DNA of 64,000 bases from DAIDKA01 sp036498905 (GTDB lineage: Bacteria; Pseudomonadota; Gammaproteobacteria; Steroidobacterales; Steroidobacteraceae). The notes below the pieces were generated by a model. The model saw nothing but the letters and a program-made list of their open reading frames with translations, did no database searches and had not been told where the DNA came from. This document shows, piece after piece, positions 46,143 to 54,242 of the stretch (position 1 is the first letter of the stretch; each line of letters begins with the position of its first letter). The position numbers and the translations under genes are program-made. The DNA lies in assembly GCA_036498905.1 (NCBI GenBank), contig DASYER010000043.1, positions 39,253 through 103,252 on the forward strand, in the 5' to 3' direction.

Positions 46143-47329
46143 TGCGCGCGCGGCCAGTCGTCGGGCTGGTCCTCACTGGCGGCGGCGCCCGCGCCGCCTA
46201 TCAGGTGGGCGTGCTGCAGGCGCTGACCGAGCTGCTGCCGCGCAACCGCAATCCCTTCCCGGTCATTGCCGGAACCTCCGCAGGCGCAGTGTCCGCCAGC
46301 GTGCTCGCCTCGCAGGCCTATCACTGGCGCACGGCCGTGGCGGGCCTGACCGAAGTGTGGTCCAACTTCCGCGTCTCGCAGGTATTCAAGGTCGATACCG
46401 GACACATGCTGCTGGCCGGCGCACGCTGGCTCACCGCCCTGATTTCCGGTGGTGTGGTGGCCGCCACCCCGGATTCGCTGCTGGACAATTCACCGCTGCG
46501 CGAATTGCTCACCTCGCGCATCGATTGGTCCGGGGTGCGCACCAGCATCGAGCGCGGCCACCTGCGTGGACTGGCGCTGAGCAGCACCTGTTATCAGACC
46601 GGTCAATCGATCGCCTTTTTCGACGGCACCGACAAGATCAACAATTGGGCCCGCTCCCAGCGCGCCGGGCGACGCGAGCGGCTGCGGCTCGATCACCTCA
46701 TGGCGAGCGCCGCCATCCCGGTACTGTTCCCGCCGGTCAAACTCGGGGAGACGTATTTCGGCGACGGGTCCATGCGCCAGCTCAATCCCTTGAGTCCGGC
46801 CATTCACCTGGGCGCGGACCGCCTCCTCATCATCGGTGTGCGCGCCCGCCGCGAGGCCGGCGTGACCCCGGAAAGCGGTGCCGAACCGCTGCCGACGCCG
46901 GGCCAGATCTTCGGCTTCATGCTCGATACCCTGTTTACCGACCAGGTGTATGCGGATGTCGAGCAGACCGATCGGTTCAACCAGCTGGTGGAGACGCTGC
47001 CGGATGGGGAGGCCTCGATGCAGACCCGGGTGCTGCGACACGTGGACACGCTAATGCTCGCGCCCAGCGTCGATCCGCGGGTGATCGCGGCACGCCACGT
47101 CAAGGAGATGCCGCGCGGCCTGCGGACACTGCTGCACGTGATCGGCGCCAAGGATGCCGGCGGCAGCCAGTTGGCCAGCTACCTGATGTTCGAATCGAGT
47201 TTCACCCAGGAGCTGATCGGCCTGGGGTACAAGGACGCCATGCAGGCGCGCGACACGCTGCTGGATTTCATGAGCGGGGAGCCCATCGTGCAGCCTGCGG
47301 TGGCTTCATCCCGGGTCCGCGTCACGTAA
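46142..47329 (+). CDS. Patatin-like phospholipase
   Basis: A 395-residue lipid acyl hydrolase of the patatin/RssA type. The oxyanion loop is LTGGGARAAYQVGVLQAL, the nucleophile elbow is IAGTSAGAVSAS (GxSxG), and the catalytic Asp is in YFGDGSMRQLNPLSP. There is no signal peptide, so it acts on cytoplasmic-side lipids. Its ATG overlaps the pyk stop by one base, which is unexpected for a phospholipase and suggests coupling to glycolysis or simple operon capture. Substrate unknown. Confidence 0.88.
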   Translation: MRARPVVGLVLTGGGARAAYQVGVLQALTELLPRNRNPFPVIAGTSAGAVSASVLASQAYHWRTAVAGLTEVWSNFRVSQVFKVDTGHMLLAGARWLTALISGGVVAATPDSLLDNSPLRELLTSRIDWSGVRTSIERGHLRGLALSSTCYQTGQSIAFFDGTDKINNWARSQRAGRRERLRLDHLMASAAIPVLFPPVKLGETYFGDGSMRQLNPLSPAIHLGADRLLIIGVRARREAGVTPESGAEPLPTPGQIFGFMLDTLFTDQVYADVEQTDRFNQLVETLPDGEASMQTRVLRHVDTLMLAPSVDPRVIAARHVKEMPRGLRTLLHVIGAKDAGGSQLASYLMFESSFTQELIGLGYKDAMQARDTLLDFMSGEPIVQPAVASSRVRVT

Positions 47330-47362
47330 GATAGGTCGCTGCGACGATTTCTAGGGAATTTC

Positions 47363-48925
47363 ATGCAACACGCGCTTGCCGTCACCCGTGCGGGTGACTT
47401 TTCGGCCTGGTACCAGGCTGTGATCGATCAGGCTGACCTCGCCGAGGAGTCGGGTGTTCGTGGCTGCATGATCATCCGACCCTGGGGGTATGGGATCTGG
47501 CAGCGGATGCAGGAGCTCCTCGACCGCCGTTTCCGAGAGACCGGACATGAGAACTGCTACTTCCCACTGTTCATCCCCTTAAGCTACATCGCCCGCGAGG
47601 CCGAGCATGTCGAGGGCTTCGCGAAGGAGATGGCGGTCGTCACGCATCATCGCCTGAAGATGATCGATGGCGTATTGAAGCCGGATCCGGACGCAAAACT
47701 CGAGGAGCCGCTGATCGTGCGGCCGACCTCGGAGACCGTGATCGGCGCCGCATTCCATCGTTGGGTGCGCTCGCATCGGGACCTGCCGCTGCTGCTGAAC
47801 CAGTGGGCGAACGTCGTGCGCTGGGAAATGCGGCCGCGCCTGTTCCTGCGCACCTCCGAGTTTCTGTGGCAGGAGGGGCACACGGCCCATGCGACCGCGC
47901 CCGAGGCGCGTGAAGAGACCTTTCGCATGCTCGAGGTGTATCGCTCCTTCGCGGAGGATGTGCTGGCGATGCCGGTGGTTGCCGGCGAGAAGCCCGCGCA
48001 CGAGCGCTTCCCCGGCGCGGACAATACCTACTCGATCGAAGCGATGATGCAGGATGGCAAGGCGTTGCAGGCCGGCACGGCCCACTACCTGGGCACCAAT
48101 TTCGCCGAGGCGCAGAACATCCGCTACCAGACCGAGGCCGGCGACCTGGCCTTCGCGCACACCACCAGCTGGGGCGTCTCGACCCGCCTGGTGGGCGGCG
48201 TCGTGATGACCCATGGTGATGATGATGGATTGCGCCTGCCGCCCATCGTTGCCCCGCGGCAGATCGTGCTGATCCCGATGCTGCGCGACAAGCCGGAGGA
48301 TGCCGGCGTCGTGGAGTTCTGTGAAGCGCTGGCCGCGCAGTTGAACCGTGCCCAGGCTTTCGGCGAACCGGTGCGTGCCCTGGTCGACCGCAAGGGCGGG
48401 CGCGCCATCGACAAGCGCTGGACGTGGATCAAGCGCGGCGTCCCCGTGATTTGCGATATCGGTGCACGTGATGTCGCGGCGGGCAACGTCACCTATATCC
48501 GTCGCGACCAGCTGCGCAATGGCGATAAGGTCCAGTCACAGGCGATGCCGCGGGAGCAGTTTGTCGAGCAGATCGGTACGCTGCTCGTCAGTATCCACAG
48601 CGCCTTGCATGAGGCCGCGAAGCAACGCCTGGCGGACAACATTCGCACCGACATCGCAAGCTTCGAAGCCCTGGTCGAACACTTCAAGTCCGCGGACGGC
48701 AAGTCCGGCGATGAGGACTCACCCAACGCCGATTTCCGTGGCTGGGCGCTCGTGGCCTGGGCGCAGCCGCAGGGCGCCGCACTCGCCAAGGTCGAGCAGC
48801 AGTTGAAGAGCTTGAAGCTCACGGTGCGCAATGCGCCGCTGACACAAGCACCCGTCACCGATCAACGCTGCGTCTTCAGCGGTGAGACGGCGCGCGAGTT
48901 CGTGCTGGTCGGACGCTCGTACTGA
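47363..48925 (+). CDS. proS: Prolyl-tRNA synthetase, archaeal/eukaryal type (ProS type 3)
   Basis: Charges tRNA-Pro. It has 520 residues. Class II motifs are present: YFPLFIPLSYI near motif 1, RPTSETVIGAAFHRWVRSHRD, motif 2 RLFLRTSEFLWQEGHTAH, and WGVSTRLVGGVVMTHGDDDG near motif 3, then the anticodon domain (APRQIVLIPMLR) and a C-terminal domain ending in Tyr. The WQEGHTAH phrase and terminal Tyr identify the archaeal/eukaryal-like form. The INS editing domain of bacterial type 1 enzymes is absent, and the four-Cys zinc site of the C-domain is not visible. It lies 33 bases after the patatin gene; the 3' end meets rapZ. Confidence 0.95.
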   Translation: MQHALAVTRAGDFSAWYQAVIDQADLAEESGVRGCMIIRPWGYGIWQRMQELLDRRFRETGHENCYFPLFIPLSYIAREAEHVEGFAKEMAVVTHHRLKMIDGVLKPDPDAKLEEPLIVRPTSETVIGAAFHRWVRSHRDLPLLLNQWANVVRWEMRPRLFLRTSEFLWQEGHTAHATAPEAREETFRMLEVYRSFAEDVLAMPVVAGEKPAHERFPGADNTYSIEAMMQDGKALQAGTAHYLGTNFAEAQNIRYQTEAGDLAFAHTTSWGVSTRLVGGVVMTHGDDDGLRLPPIVAPRQIVLIPMLRDKPEDAGVVEFCEALAAQLNRAQAFGEPVRALVDRKGGRAIDKRWTWIKRGVPVICDIGARDVAAGNVTYIRRDQLRNGDKVQSQAMPREQFVEQIGTLLVSIHSALHEAAKQRLADNIRTDIASFEALVEHFKSADGKSGDEDSPNADFRGWALVAWAQPQGAALAKVEQQLKSLKLTVRNAPLTQAPVTDQRCVFSGETAREFVLVGRSY

Positions 48926-48937
48926 TCCCTGCGCCCG

Positions 48938-49801
48938 TCACGCCTCCGGCAGGGAGTTGTGGCGGGCGATGGCCTGGGGGAAGCGCGAGGTGAAGCGGGT
49001 GAGCAACTGTTCCACCACGTATACCGAGCGATGGCGGCCCCCGGTGCAACCCACCGCGACGGTCAGATAACCGCGGCTGGTCGCCTGGTATTCGGCGATC
49101 CGCCCGGTGATGAAGGCCTCGATATCATCAATCAGCCGCCGCACGGCAGCGTGGTCCTGGAGGAATTCGATCACGGCCGGATCCCGTCCTGAGAGGTGCC
49201 GCAGCGTGGGCTCCCAGTACGGATTGGGCAGCGTGCGGGCGTCGAATACGAAGTCCGCGTCGCCGGGGATGCCGCGCTTGAAGCCAAAAGATTCAAAGGT
49301 GATCGTCAGCGGACCATCGGCCTCGTGGCCCACGGTGCGGTGCACGAGGTGCCGAAGATCGTGCAGGCCCATGCGCGAGGTGTCGATGATGCGATCGGCG
49401 GCGTTCGCGATCGGCGCGAGCAGCTCCCGTTCCAGCTGGATCGCATCCTGCAGCCCGCGCTGGTCTGAGCTGAGCGGATGCTTGCGACGCGTCTCGGCAT
49501 AACGGCGCAGCAGTTCCTCGTCGCTGGCCAGCAGGTACACCACTTCGCAATGAATGCCGCTGCGCTTCAGTTCATCGAGCAGGCCGGGGAGGGTGGCGAC
49601 TTCCTGGGGCGTGTTGCGCGCATCAAGGCCGATGGCGGTGCGCTGGTAGCTGGTTTCGGCGCTGCGTACGGTATGCGAGATGAAGGGCTTGAGCAGCGCG
49701 GCGGGCATGTTGTCGATGCAGTAGTACCCGAGGTCCTCGAGCATATGCAGGGCAATGCTCTTGCCCGCGCCTGACAGTCCGCTGATGACAATGATACGCA
49801 C
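48938..49801 (-). CDS. rapZ: RNase adapter protein RapZ
   Basis: An RNA-binding P-loop protein that in E. coli guides decay of the small RNA GlmZ and so senses glucosamine 6-phosphate for cell-wall synthesis. GTG 49801 gives 287 residues, close to the E. coli 284. Motifs are VISGLSGAGKSIALHMLEDLG (Walker A), CIDNMPAALL, RRYAETRRKHPL and the C-terminal AVGCTGGRHRSVYVVEQL that binds ligand/RNA. Its glmZ partner is not in the window. It lies 79 bases downstream of hpf; the ptsN gene usual at this place is missing. Confidence 0.95.
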   Translation of the reverse strand: MRIIVISGLSGAGKSIALHMLEDLGYYCIDNMPAALLKPFISHTVRSAETSYQRTAIGLDARNTPQEVATLPGLLDELKRSGIHCEVVYLLASDEELLRRYAETRRKHPLSSDQRGLQDAIQLERELLAPIANAADRIIDTSRMGLHDLRHLVHRTVGHEADGPLTITFESFGFKRGIPGDADFVFDARTLPNPYWEPTLRHLSGRDPAVIEFLQDHAAVRRLIDDIEAFITGRIAEYQATSRGYLTVAVGCTGGRHRSVYVVEQLLTRFTSRFPQAIARHNSLPEA

Positions 49802-49842
49802 GCTCGTGACACTAGCTTTGCGGCACCAGCGGTGCAAGTACG

Positions 49843-49863
49843 CCCGGGAAGTTCCCGGGCGCA
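49843..49863. repeat. Perfect 21-base inverted repeat between hpf and rapZ
   Basis: CGCCCGGGAA-G-TTCCCGGGCG: two 10-base arms about a single base. It lies in the 79-base hpf-rapZ gap. No T-run follows on the minus strand, so it is not a normal terminator. A protein-binding palindrome or an mRNA hairpin that slows RNases are possible. Confidence 0.6.
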
Positions 49864-49880
49864 CCGGTAGGGTCTATGGG

Positions 49881-50198
49881 CTAGAGGCGCGCCTCGCGGC
49901 CTTCGCTGGCGCGGTGATCGCCCCGCTTCTCCTTGTGTTTGGTCACCAGGCGATCGAGCTTGTCGGTCAAAGCATCGATCGCCGCGTACATGTTGGGATC
50001 CGACGCATCGGCGTGGATGTCGCAGCCGCTGACATGCAGGGTTGCCTCGGCCTTCTGGGCAAGTTTCTCTACGGTCAGAACGCAATGGATGTCGATAACC
50101 TGATCGAAGTGGCGCACGACCCGCACCAGTTTTTTCTCCACGTAGTTTTGCAGTGCCGCCGTGATTTCGATGTGATGACCCTTGACGTTTAGCCTCAT
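49881..50198 (-). CDS. hpf: Short ribosome hibernation promoting factor
   Basis: A 105-residue HPF/YfiA protein that binds the small subunit in stationary phase and promotes 100S dimers. Family marks are MRLNVKGHHIEITAALQNYV, KLVRVVRHFD, AEATLHVSGCDIHADA and NMYAAIDALTDKLDRLVTKHKEK. No long-form C-terminal dimerisation domain is present. An AGGAGA precedes the ATG. It lies 29 bases downstream of rpoN, the standard order. Confidence 0.96.
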   Translation of the reverse strand: MRLNVKGHHIEITAALQNYVEKKLVRVVRHFDQVIDIHCVLTVEKLAQKAEATLHVSGCDIHADASDPNMYAAIDALTDKLDRLVTKHKEKRGDHRASEGREARL

Positions 50199-50227
50199 TG
50201 GACGTCTCCTCTTTTTTGGTGACGCAT

Positions 50228-51676
50228 TTACATCTGTCTTGAACCTGTCCTGCGCCGTTCATTGGACGGCGCGATGCCCATGCCTTCACGGTACTTGGCT
50301 ACGGTGCGGCGGGCTACCGGAATCCCTTCGCCTGAGAGCAGTTCCGCAATTTTTCCATCGCTCAGTGGACAATCGGCGCACTCATCCTTGACGAGCTTGC
50401 GGATCTTCGCGCGAATGGCCGTCGAGGAGGTGCCCGAACCATCCGCACCTTCGACCTGGCTGGAAAAGAAGTAGCGCAGTTCGTAGACGCCGCGCGGGGT
50501 ATGCATGTACTTGCCGGAAGTGACGCGCGAGATGGTGGACTCGTGCATGTCGACGGCCTCGGCGATGTCTTTGAGAATCATCGGCCGCATCAGCTCATCG
50601 CCTTCCTCCAGGAAGGCCGTCTGACGTTCGACAATCGAACGGGACACTTTCATGAGTGTCTCATTGCGGATCTCCAGGCTCTTGAGCAGCCAGCGCGCCT
50701 CCTGCAGCTGTGCTCGCATGCTGGCGTGGCTGGCGCTGCGGCCTATCAGGCTCGCGTAACCGTGGTTGAGTCGCACCCTTGGCAGGGTAGCCGCATTGAT
50801 CTCCACCGACCAGCCACCGTGGTCTGTGCGGCGCACAAAAACATCCGGCACCACGTATTCTGCCGAGCCCCCGCTGACGGTGGCGCCGGGACGCGGGTGG
50901 CAGGCACGCACCAGGCTCAGCGCTTCGGCGATCTCCTCCTCGGTAACCTTCAGTTCCCGCCTCAGCAGCGACAATTCCCGCCCCGCCACCAGCTCCAGGT
51001 GGCTGCGTGCGATGGCGATCGCGGTGGCGAGTCCCGGGGTCTGGCCATCGAGCTGCCGCAGCTGCAGCTCGATGCATTCACTGACCGAACGGGCCCCCAC
51101 GCCGGGTGGGTCCAGCTGCTGGACGCGCTGTAGGACCTGTTCGATCTCGGCGATCTCGGCTTCGATTTCCGGGCGCAGGGTACTGGCGATCTCCTCCAGC
51201 GGCTCCATCAGATAGCCGTCGTCATTGATGGCATCGACGATGGCGCGGGCTATGCCCAGGGAGCGGGGCGGCAGATGCGCCAATTCCAGCTGCCACAGCA
51301 GATGCTCCTGGACGGTCTGACCGGAAGCATCGGCGAACTCCTGCTGGCGCTCATCGTCCTCGCCGTTCCAGGAGCTGTCGGCGGGCCCTACGGACTGCTC
51401 GCCCCAATGTTCGTCGACGACCTCGACCTGGGGCTCCTGGTCGGCCGCGGCGGCCTGCGTGACTTCCGATTCGGCCACCGGCGGCTCGACGGCCTCGAAA
51501 CCACTGGTGGTATCGGTGTCTTCGACGGGCTCGAGCATGACGTTGCTCTCGAGCAGTTCGCGGATATGGGCCTGCAGCTCCAGAGCCGGCATCTGTAGCA
51601 GTCGGATGGCCTGCTGCAACTGCGGCGTCATGGTCAGTTGCTGACCCATTCGCAGTTGCAGGGAAGGTTTCAGCAT
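50228..51676 (-). CDS. rpoN: RNA polymerase sigma-54 factor
   Basis: The alternative sigma factor for -24/-12 promoters, dependent on AAA+ activators. It has 482 residues. The N-terminal activator region is LQLRMGQQLTMTPQLQQAIR. An acidic linker (about residues 55-110), the core-binding region (QLDPPGVGARSVSECIELQL), a helix-turn-helix (HESTISRVTSGKYMHTPRG) and the RpoN box (ARRTVAKYREGMGI) all follow. All regions are intact. It stands between lptB (73 bases upstream) and hpf. Confidence 0.98.
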   Translation of the reverse strand: MLKPSLQLRMGQQLTMTPQLQQAIRLLQMPALELQAHIRELLESNVMLEPVEDTDTTSGFEAVEPPVAESEVTQAAAADQEPQVEVVDEHWGEQSVGPADSSWNGEDDERQQEFADASGQTVQEHLLWQLELAHLPPRSLGIARAIVDAINDDGYLMEPLEEIASTLRPEIEAEIAEIEQVLQRVQQLDPPGVGARSVSECIELQLRQLDGQTPGLATAIAIARSHLELVAGRELSLLRRELKVTEEEIAEALSLVRACHPRPGATVSGGSAEYVVPDVFVRRTDHGGWSVEINAATLPRVRLNHGYASLIGRSASHASMRAQLQEARWLLKSLEIRNETLMKVSRSIVERQTAFLEEGDELMRPMILKDIAEAVDMHESTISRVTSGKYMHTPRGVYELRYFFSSQVEGADGSGTSSTAIRAKIRKLVKDECADCPLSDGKIAELLSGEGIPVARRTVAKYREGMGIAPSNERRRTGSRQM

Positions 51677-51749
51677 GTTTCTTGCAATATCCGCGCTAGA
51701 CCCTTCATAAGGGCTTGAAAGAACAAGGGTTATTGACCAACAGGTGGCG

Positions 51750-52481
51750 CTATAACCGGAACGATTGCCCTAAGTACACCTCACGGACTTGAGGGTTTGC
51801 AAGGATTTCTTCGGCACTTCCCGACGCAATGACCATTCCTTGGTTGACGATGTAGGCCCGGGCGACGATTCCGAGGGTCTCGCGGACGTTGTGGTCGGTA
51901 ATCAGCACGCCGATCCCGCGAGCCGTGAGTTCACGGATGATGCGCTGGATATCCAGCACCGAGATCGGGTCGACCCCGGCAAACGGCTCATCCAGCAGGA
52001 TGAAGCGCGGATTCGCCGCCAGGGCGCGCGCGATCTCGACGCGACGGCGCTCGCCACCCGACAGCGACAGGCCCAGGCTGTTGCGCACATGACCGATGCG
52101 GAAGTCCTCCAGCAGCTCCTCCAGCCGCTCCTCGCGAACCTCCTCGGTCAGATCCGCGCGGGTTTCGAGAATGGCCATGACATTCTTTTCGACCGACAGC
52201 TTGCGGAAGACGGATGGCTCCTGCGGCAGGTAGCCCAGGCCGGCCCGGGCCCGCTGGTGCATGGGGGCAAATGTCAGGTCCTGGCCACCCAGTGCGATCC
52301 GGCCGGCATCACAGGGCACCAGACCCACGATCATGTAGAAGGCGGTGGTCTTGCCGGCTCCGTTGGGGCCGAGCAGCCCGACGATTTCCCCGGCGCGGAC
52401 CTCCAGCGACAGGTCCTGGACGACCTTCCGGGAACGGTAGCTTTTGGCCAGCTGGGTCGCGCTCAGCAGCAATTCACTCAC
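51750..52481 (-). CDS. lptB: LPS export ABC transporter ATP-binding protein LptB
   Basis: The ATPase that powers LPS extraction with LptF/G and passes it to LptC-A. It has 243 residues. Walker A GPNGAGKTTAFYMIVGL, Q-loop YLPQEPSVFRKLSVEKNV, signature LSGGERRRVEIARAL, Walker B FILLDEPFAGVDPI and H-loop VLITDHNVRETL are all present. Its ATG overlaps the lptA stop by 4 bases. Confidence 0.98.
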   Translation of the reverse strand: MSELLLSATQLAKSYRSRKVVQDLSLEVRAGEIVGLLGPNGAGKTTAFYMIVGLVPCDAGRIALGGQDLTFAPMHQRARAGLGYLPQEPSVFRKLSVEKNVMAILETRADLTEEVREERLEELLEDFRIGHVRNSLGLSLSGGERRRVEIARALAANPRFILLDEPFAGVDPISVLDIQRIIRELTARGIGVLITDHNVRETLGIVARAYIVNQGMVIASGSAEEILANPQVREVYLGQSFRL

Positions 52482-53182
52482 GGTTTTCCGGTTCCGACAT
52501 TGGCGTCGTGGCCGGACTTCGGCGTGACGGACAGGTGCGATCGCTCGCCACTCTTCGCGTCACTGGTCAGCTTGATACTCTCCTCGCGCACGTTGTAGGT
52601 GATGGACGGTCCCTTCAGGACTCTCTGACCGTCGGAGAGGGTGAGCACCGCATCGCCGGTGAGCGTCACGGTTCCCGCTCCCACGTCGTAGTCGGCGGTG
52701 CTGGAGTGGCCCTTGGCCAGGTCACCGTTCTTCGCATGGGTCTGCTCAAACTGCGTCGGGGAGCCGATCGCGTGCGCACTGGCGAGCGCACTGTTGATGA
52801 TTTCGACGGTCGCACGGTCGGCGCGCAGATCGCCCTCGCGCTCGGCGCGGACGTGCACATTGCCCGTGAACACCCAATGGGAATTCTTCGAGTCCTTCGC
52901 AACGGTGGCTTGCGCCGCATCCGCGGCAACGCTGATATCGCCCTGCGAGATTTTCACGTCGCGACTCATATGGATGACATTGGTCTTATAGTCAAAATCA
53001 ACAATCTGCGCGCTGCACGTGACCGGTTCCCGATCCGGCCCGGCAACGAGGGAGCAGCTGGGCATGCGGCTGCCATCGGCGCCGGTCAGCACACAGATGG
53101 CTGCGGCCGCAGCCATCCCCAGCAGGCCGCGTCGCGCCTTGGCGCGCTGCCGGTGGAATCGGTTAACGAGCGAGATGGCCAT
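52478..53182 (-). CDS. lptA: LPS transport periplasmic protein LptA
   Basis: A periplasmic bridge of the Lpt machine (OstA/LptA jellyroll). ATG 53182 gives 234 residues with a signal peptide that starts with several Arg (RQRAKARRGLLGMAAAAAIC). The mature part has repeated beta strands such as IVDFDYKTNVIHMSRDVKIS, GNVHVRAEREGDLRADRATV, GDAVLTLSDGQRVLKG and ITYNVREESIKL. The start overlaps the lptC stop by 20 bases, so the two are coupled. It is longer than E. coli LptA (185) mainly through N-terminal sequence. Confidence 0.93.
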   Translation of the reverse strand: MAISLVNRFHRQRAKARRGLLGMAAAAAICVLTGADGSRMPSCSLVAGPDREPVTCSAQIVDFDYKTNVIHMSRDVKISQGDISVAADAAQATVAKDSKNSHWVFTGNVHVRAEREGDLRADRATVEIINSALASAHAIGSPTQFEQTHAKNGDLAKGHSSTADYDVGAGTVTLTGDAVLTLSDGQRVLKGPSITYNVREESIKLTSDAKSGERSHLSVTPKSGHDANVGTGKP

Positions 53183-53723
53183 GGAGATCTGATTCCAGTC
53201 GAACGTTGTGATTCTTGGTGTTGAGCACAAGGGCGGGGGCATGGATCACGAAGCCACCCCAGGTGAGGGTGACCGAGGGTGCCGTTATCACATCGGTATG
53301 GGTATCTACGTGCAGCTCGTCGGTGAGTACGTGGACGAGCTTGTCATTTCCCGAGGGGGTGCCGGAGAGGTCGATCGAACCGGCCAGATCAATCTGCGCG
53401 GTGTCTTGGCGCGCCTGGGCGTGGTCGGCGGGAGTCTGCCATTCGCTGCCACTGGCATCACGAAAGGCCAGGTGCACGGTCGACAGATTGATGATATTCG
53501 TGTCCTGGTCCTGCTTAATCTGCTGAGCCTGCAGCGTGTACATCGGCAGGCCATCGGCGCCGGTCTCGACCATCAAAGCGTTGGTCGCCGAATAGCCCGA
53601 ATCGGGGCGTGCAGGTCCGCTGTTCTGTGCCGTCACCGGCTCGGCCTGCCGGGGCGACAGCGTCAGCCACACCGCGACGCCGACCAGCGCCAGTCCTAGC
53701 ATTATGAGCAGCCGGTAGATCAA
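53163..53723 (-). CDS. lptC: LPS export system protein LptC
   Basis: An inner-membrane anchored beta-jellyroll protein that receives LPS from LptB2FG. It has 186 residues with one N-terminal membrane helix (about residues 3-22). Family-like strands are PMYTLQAQQIKQDQDTNIIN, VHLAFRDASGSEW, IDLSGTPSGNDKLVHVLTD and VSLTWGG-like VTLTWGGFVIHAPAL. It lies between kdsC and lptA with overlaps on both sides (4 and 20 bases). Confidence 0.92.
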   Translation of the reverse strand: MIYRLLIMLGLALVGVAVWLTLSPRQAEPVTAQNSGPARPDSGYSATNALMVETGADGLPMYTLQAQQIKQDQDTNIINLSTVHLAFRDASGSEWQTPADHAQARQDTAQIDLAGSIDLSGTPSGNDKLVHVLTDELHVDTHTDVITAPSVTLTWGGFVIHAPALVLNTKNHNVRLESDLHGHLAR

Positions 53724-54232
53724 TCTTCCGCTCCGCGGCGCGCGCGATGTGCTGCCAGCAATCGGTCACATACCTCGCGCACCGCCCCGCACCCCCCGCC
53801 CAACCGGGTCACATGGTGTGCGGCAGCGCGGGCGCTGGGGTGGGCGTCGGCCACCGCAAATGCCAGACCGACCTCGTCCAGCACCGAAACATCCGGGGAG
53901 TCATCCCCAATGAACGCACATTGTGCGGCCGTCACCCCGAGCTTCATCGTGAGGATCCGGAAGTCCCGCAATTTGTCGCGACTCCCCTGGACCACGTGCC
54001 GGATGGCAAGTTCCCGGCAGCGGCGCGTCACCGCCGCGGAGCGGCGCCCGGAAATGACGGCGACGCTGATGCCGGCACGCGCCAGCGATTTCAGCCCGTG
54101 ACCGTCCTTGATGTTGAAGCACTGCAGCTGCTCGCCGCGCGCGCCGTAATACAGGCGCCCATCGGTGAGCACGCCGTCCACATCCAGGATCAGCAGGCGA
54201 ATCGCAGCCGCGGATGATTTTCGGCGTGGCAG
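53720..54232 (-). CDS. kdsC: 3-deoxy-D-manno-octulosonate 8-phosphate phosphatase with probable CTG start
   Basis: A HAD phosphatase removing phosphate from Kdo-8-P. Motif I is LLILDVDGVLTDGRLYYG, motif II VISGRRSAAVTRR and the later Asp motif AFIGDDSPDVSVL. The first in-frame GTG (54181) is the Val between the two motif-I Asp residues, so using it would delete the nucleophile. The open frame upstream to the TGA at 54250-54248 holds no ATG, GTG or TTG. AGGAG (54240-54244) lies 7 bases before a CTG at 54232, which gives 170 residues. ATT further in is the alternative. It overlaps lptC by 4 bases. Confidence 0.9.
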   Translation of the reverse strand: MPRRKSSAAAIRLLILDVDGVLTDGRLYYGARGEQLQCFNIKDGHGLKSLARAGISVAVISGRRSAAVTRRCRELAIRHVVQGSRDKLRDFRILTMKLGVTAAQCAFIGDDSPDVSVLDEVGLAFAVADAHPSARAAAHHVTRLGGGCGAVREVCDRLLAAHRARRGAED

Positions 54233-54242
54233 ATGCGCTCTC

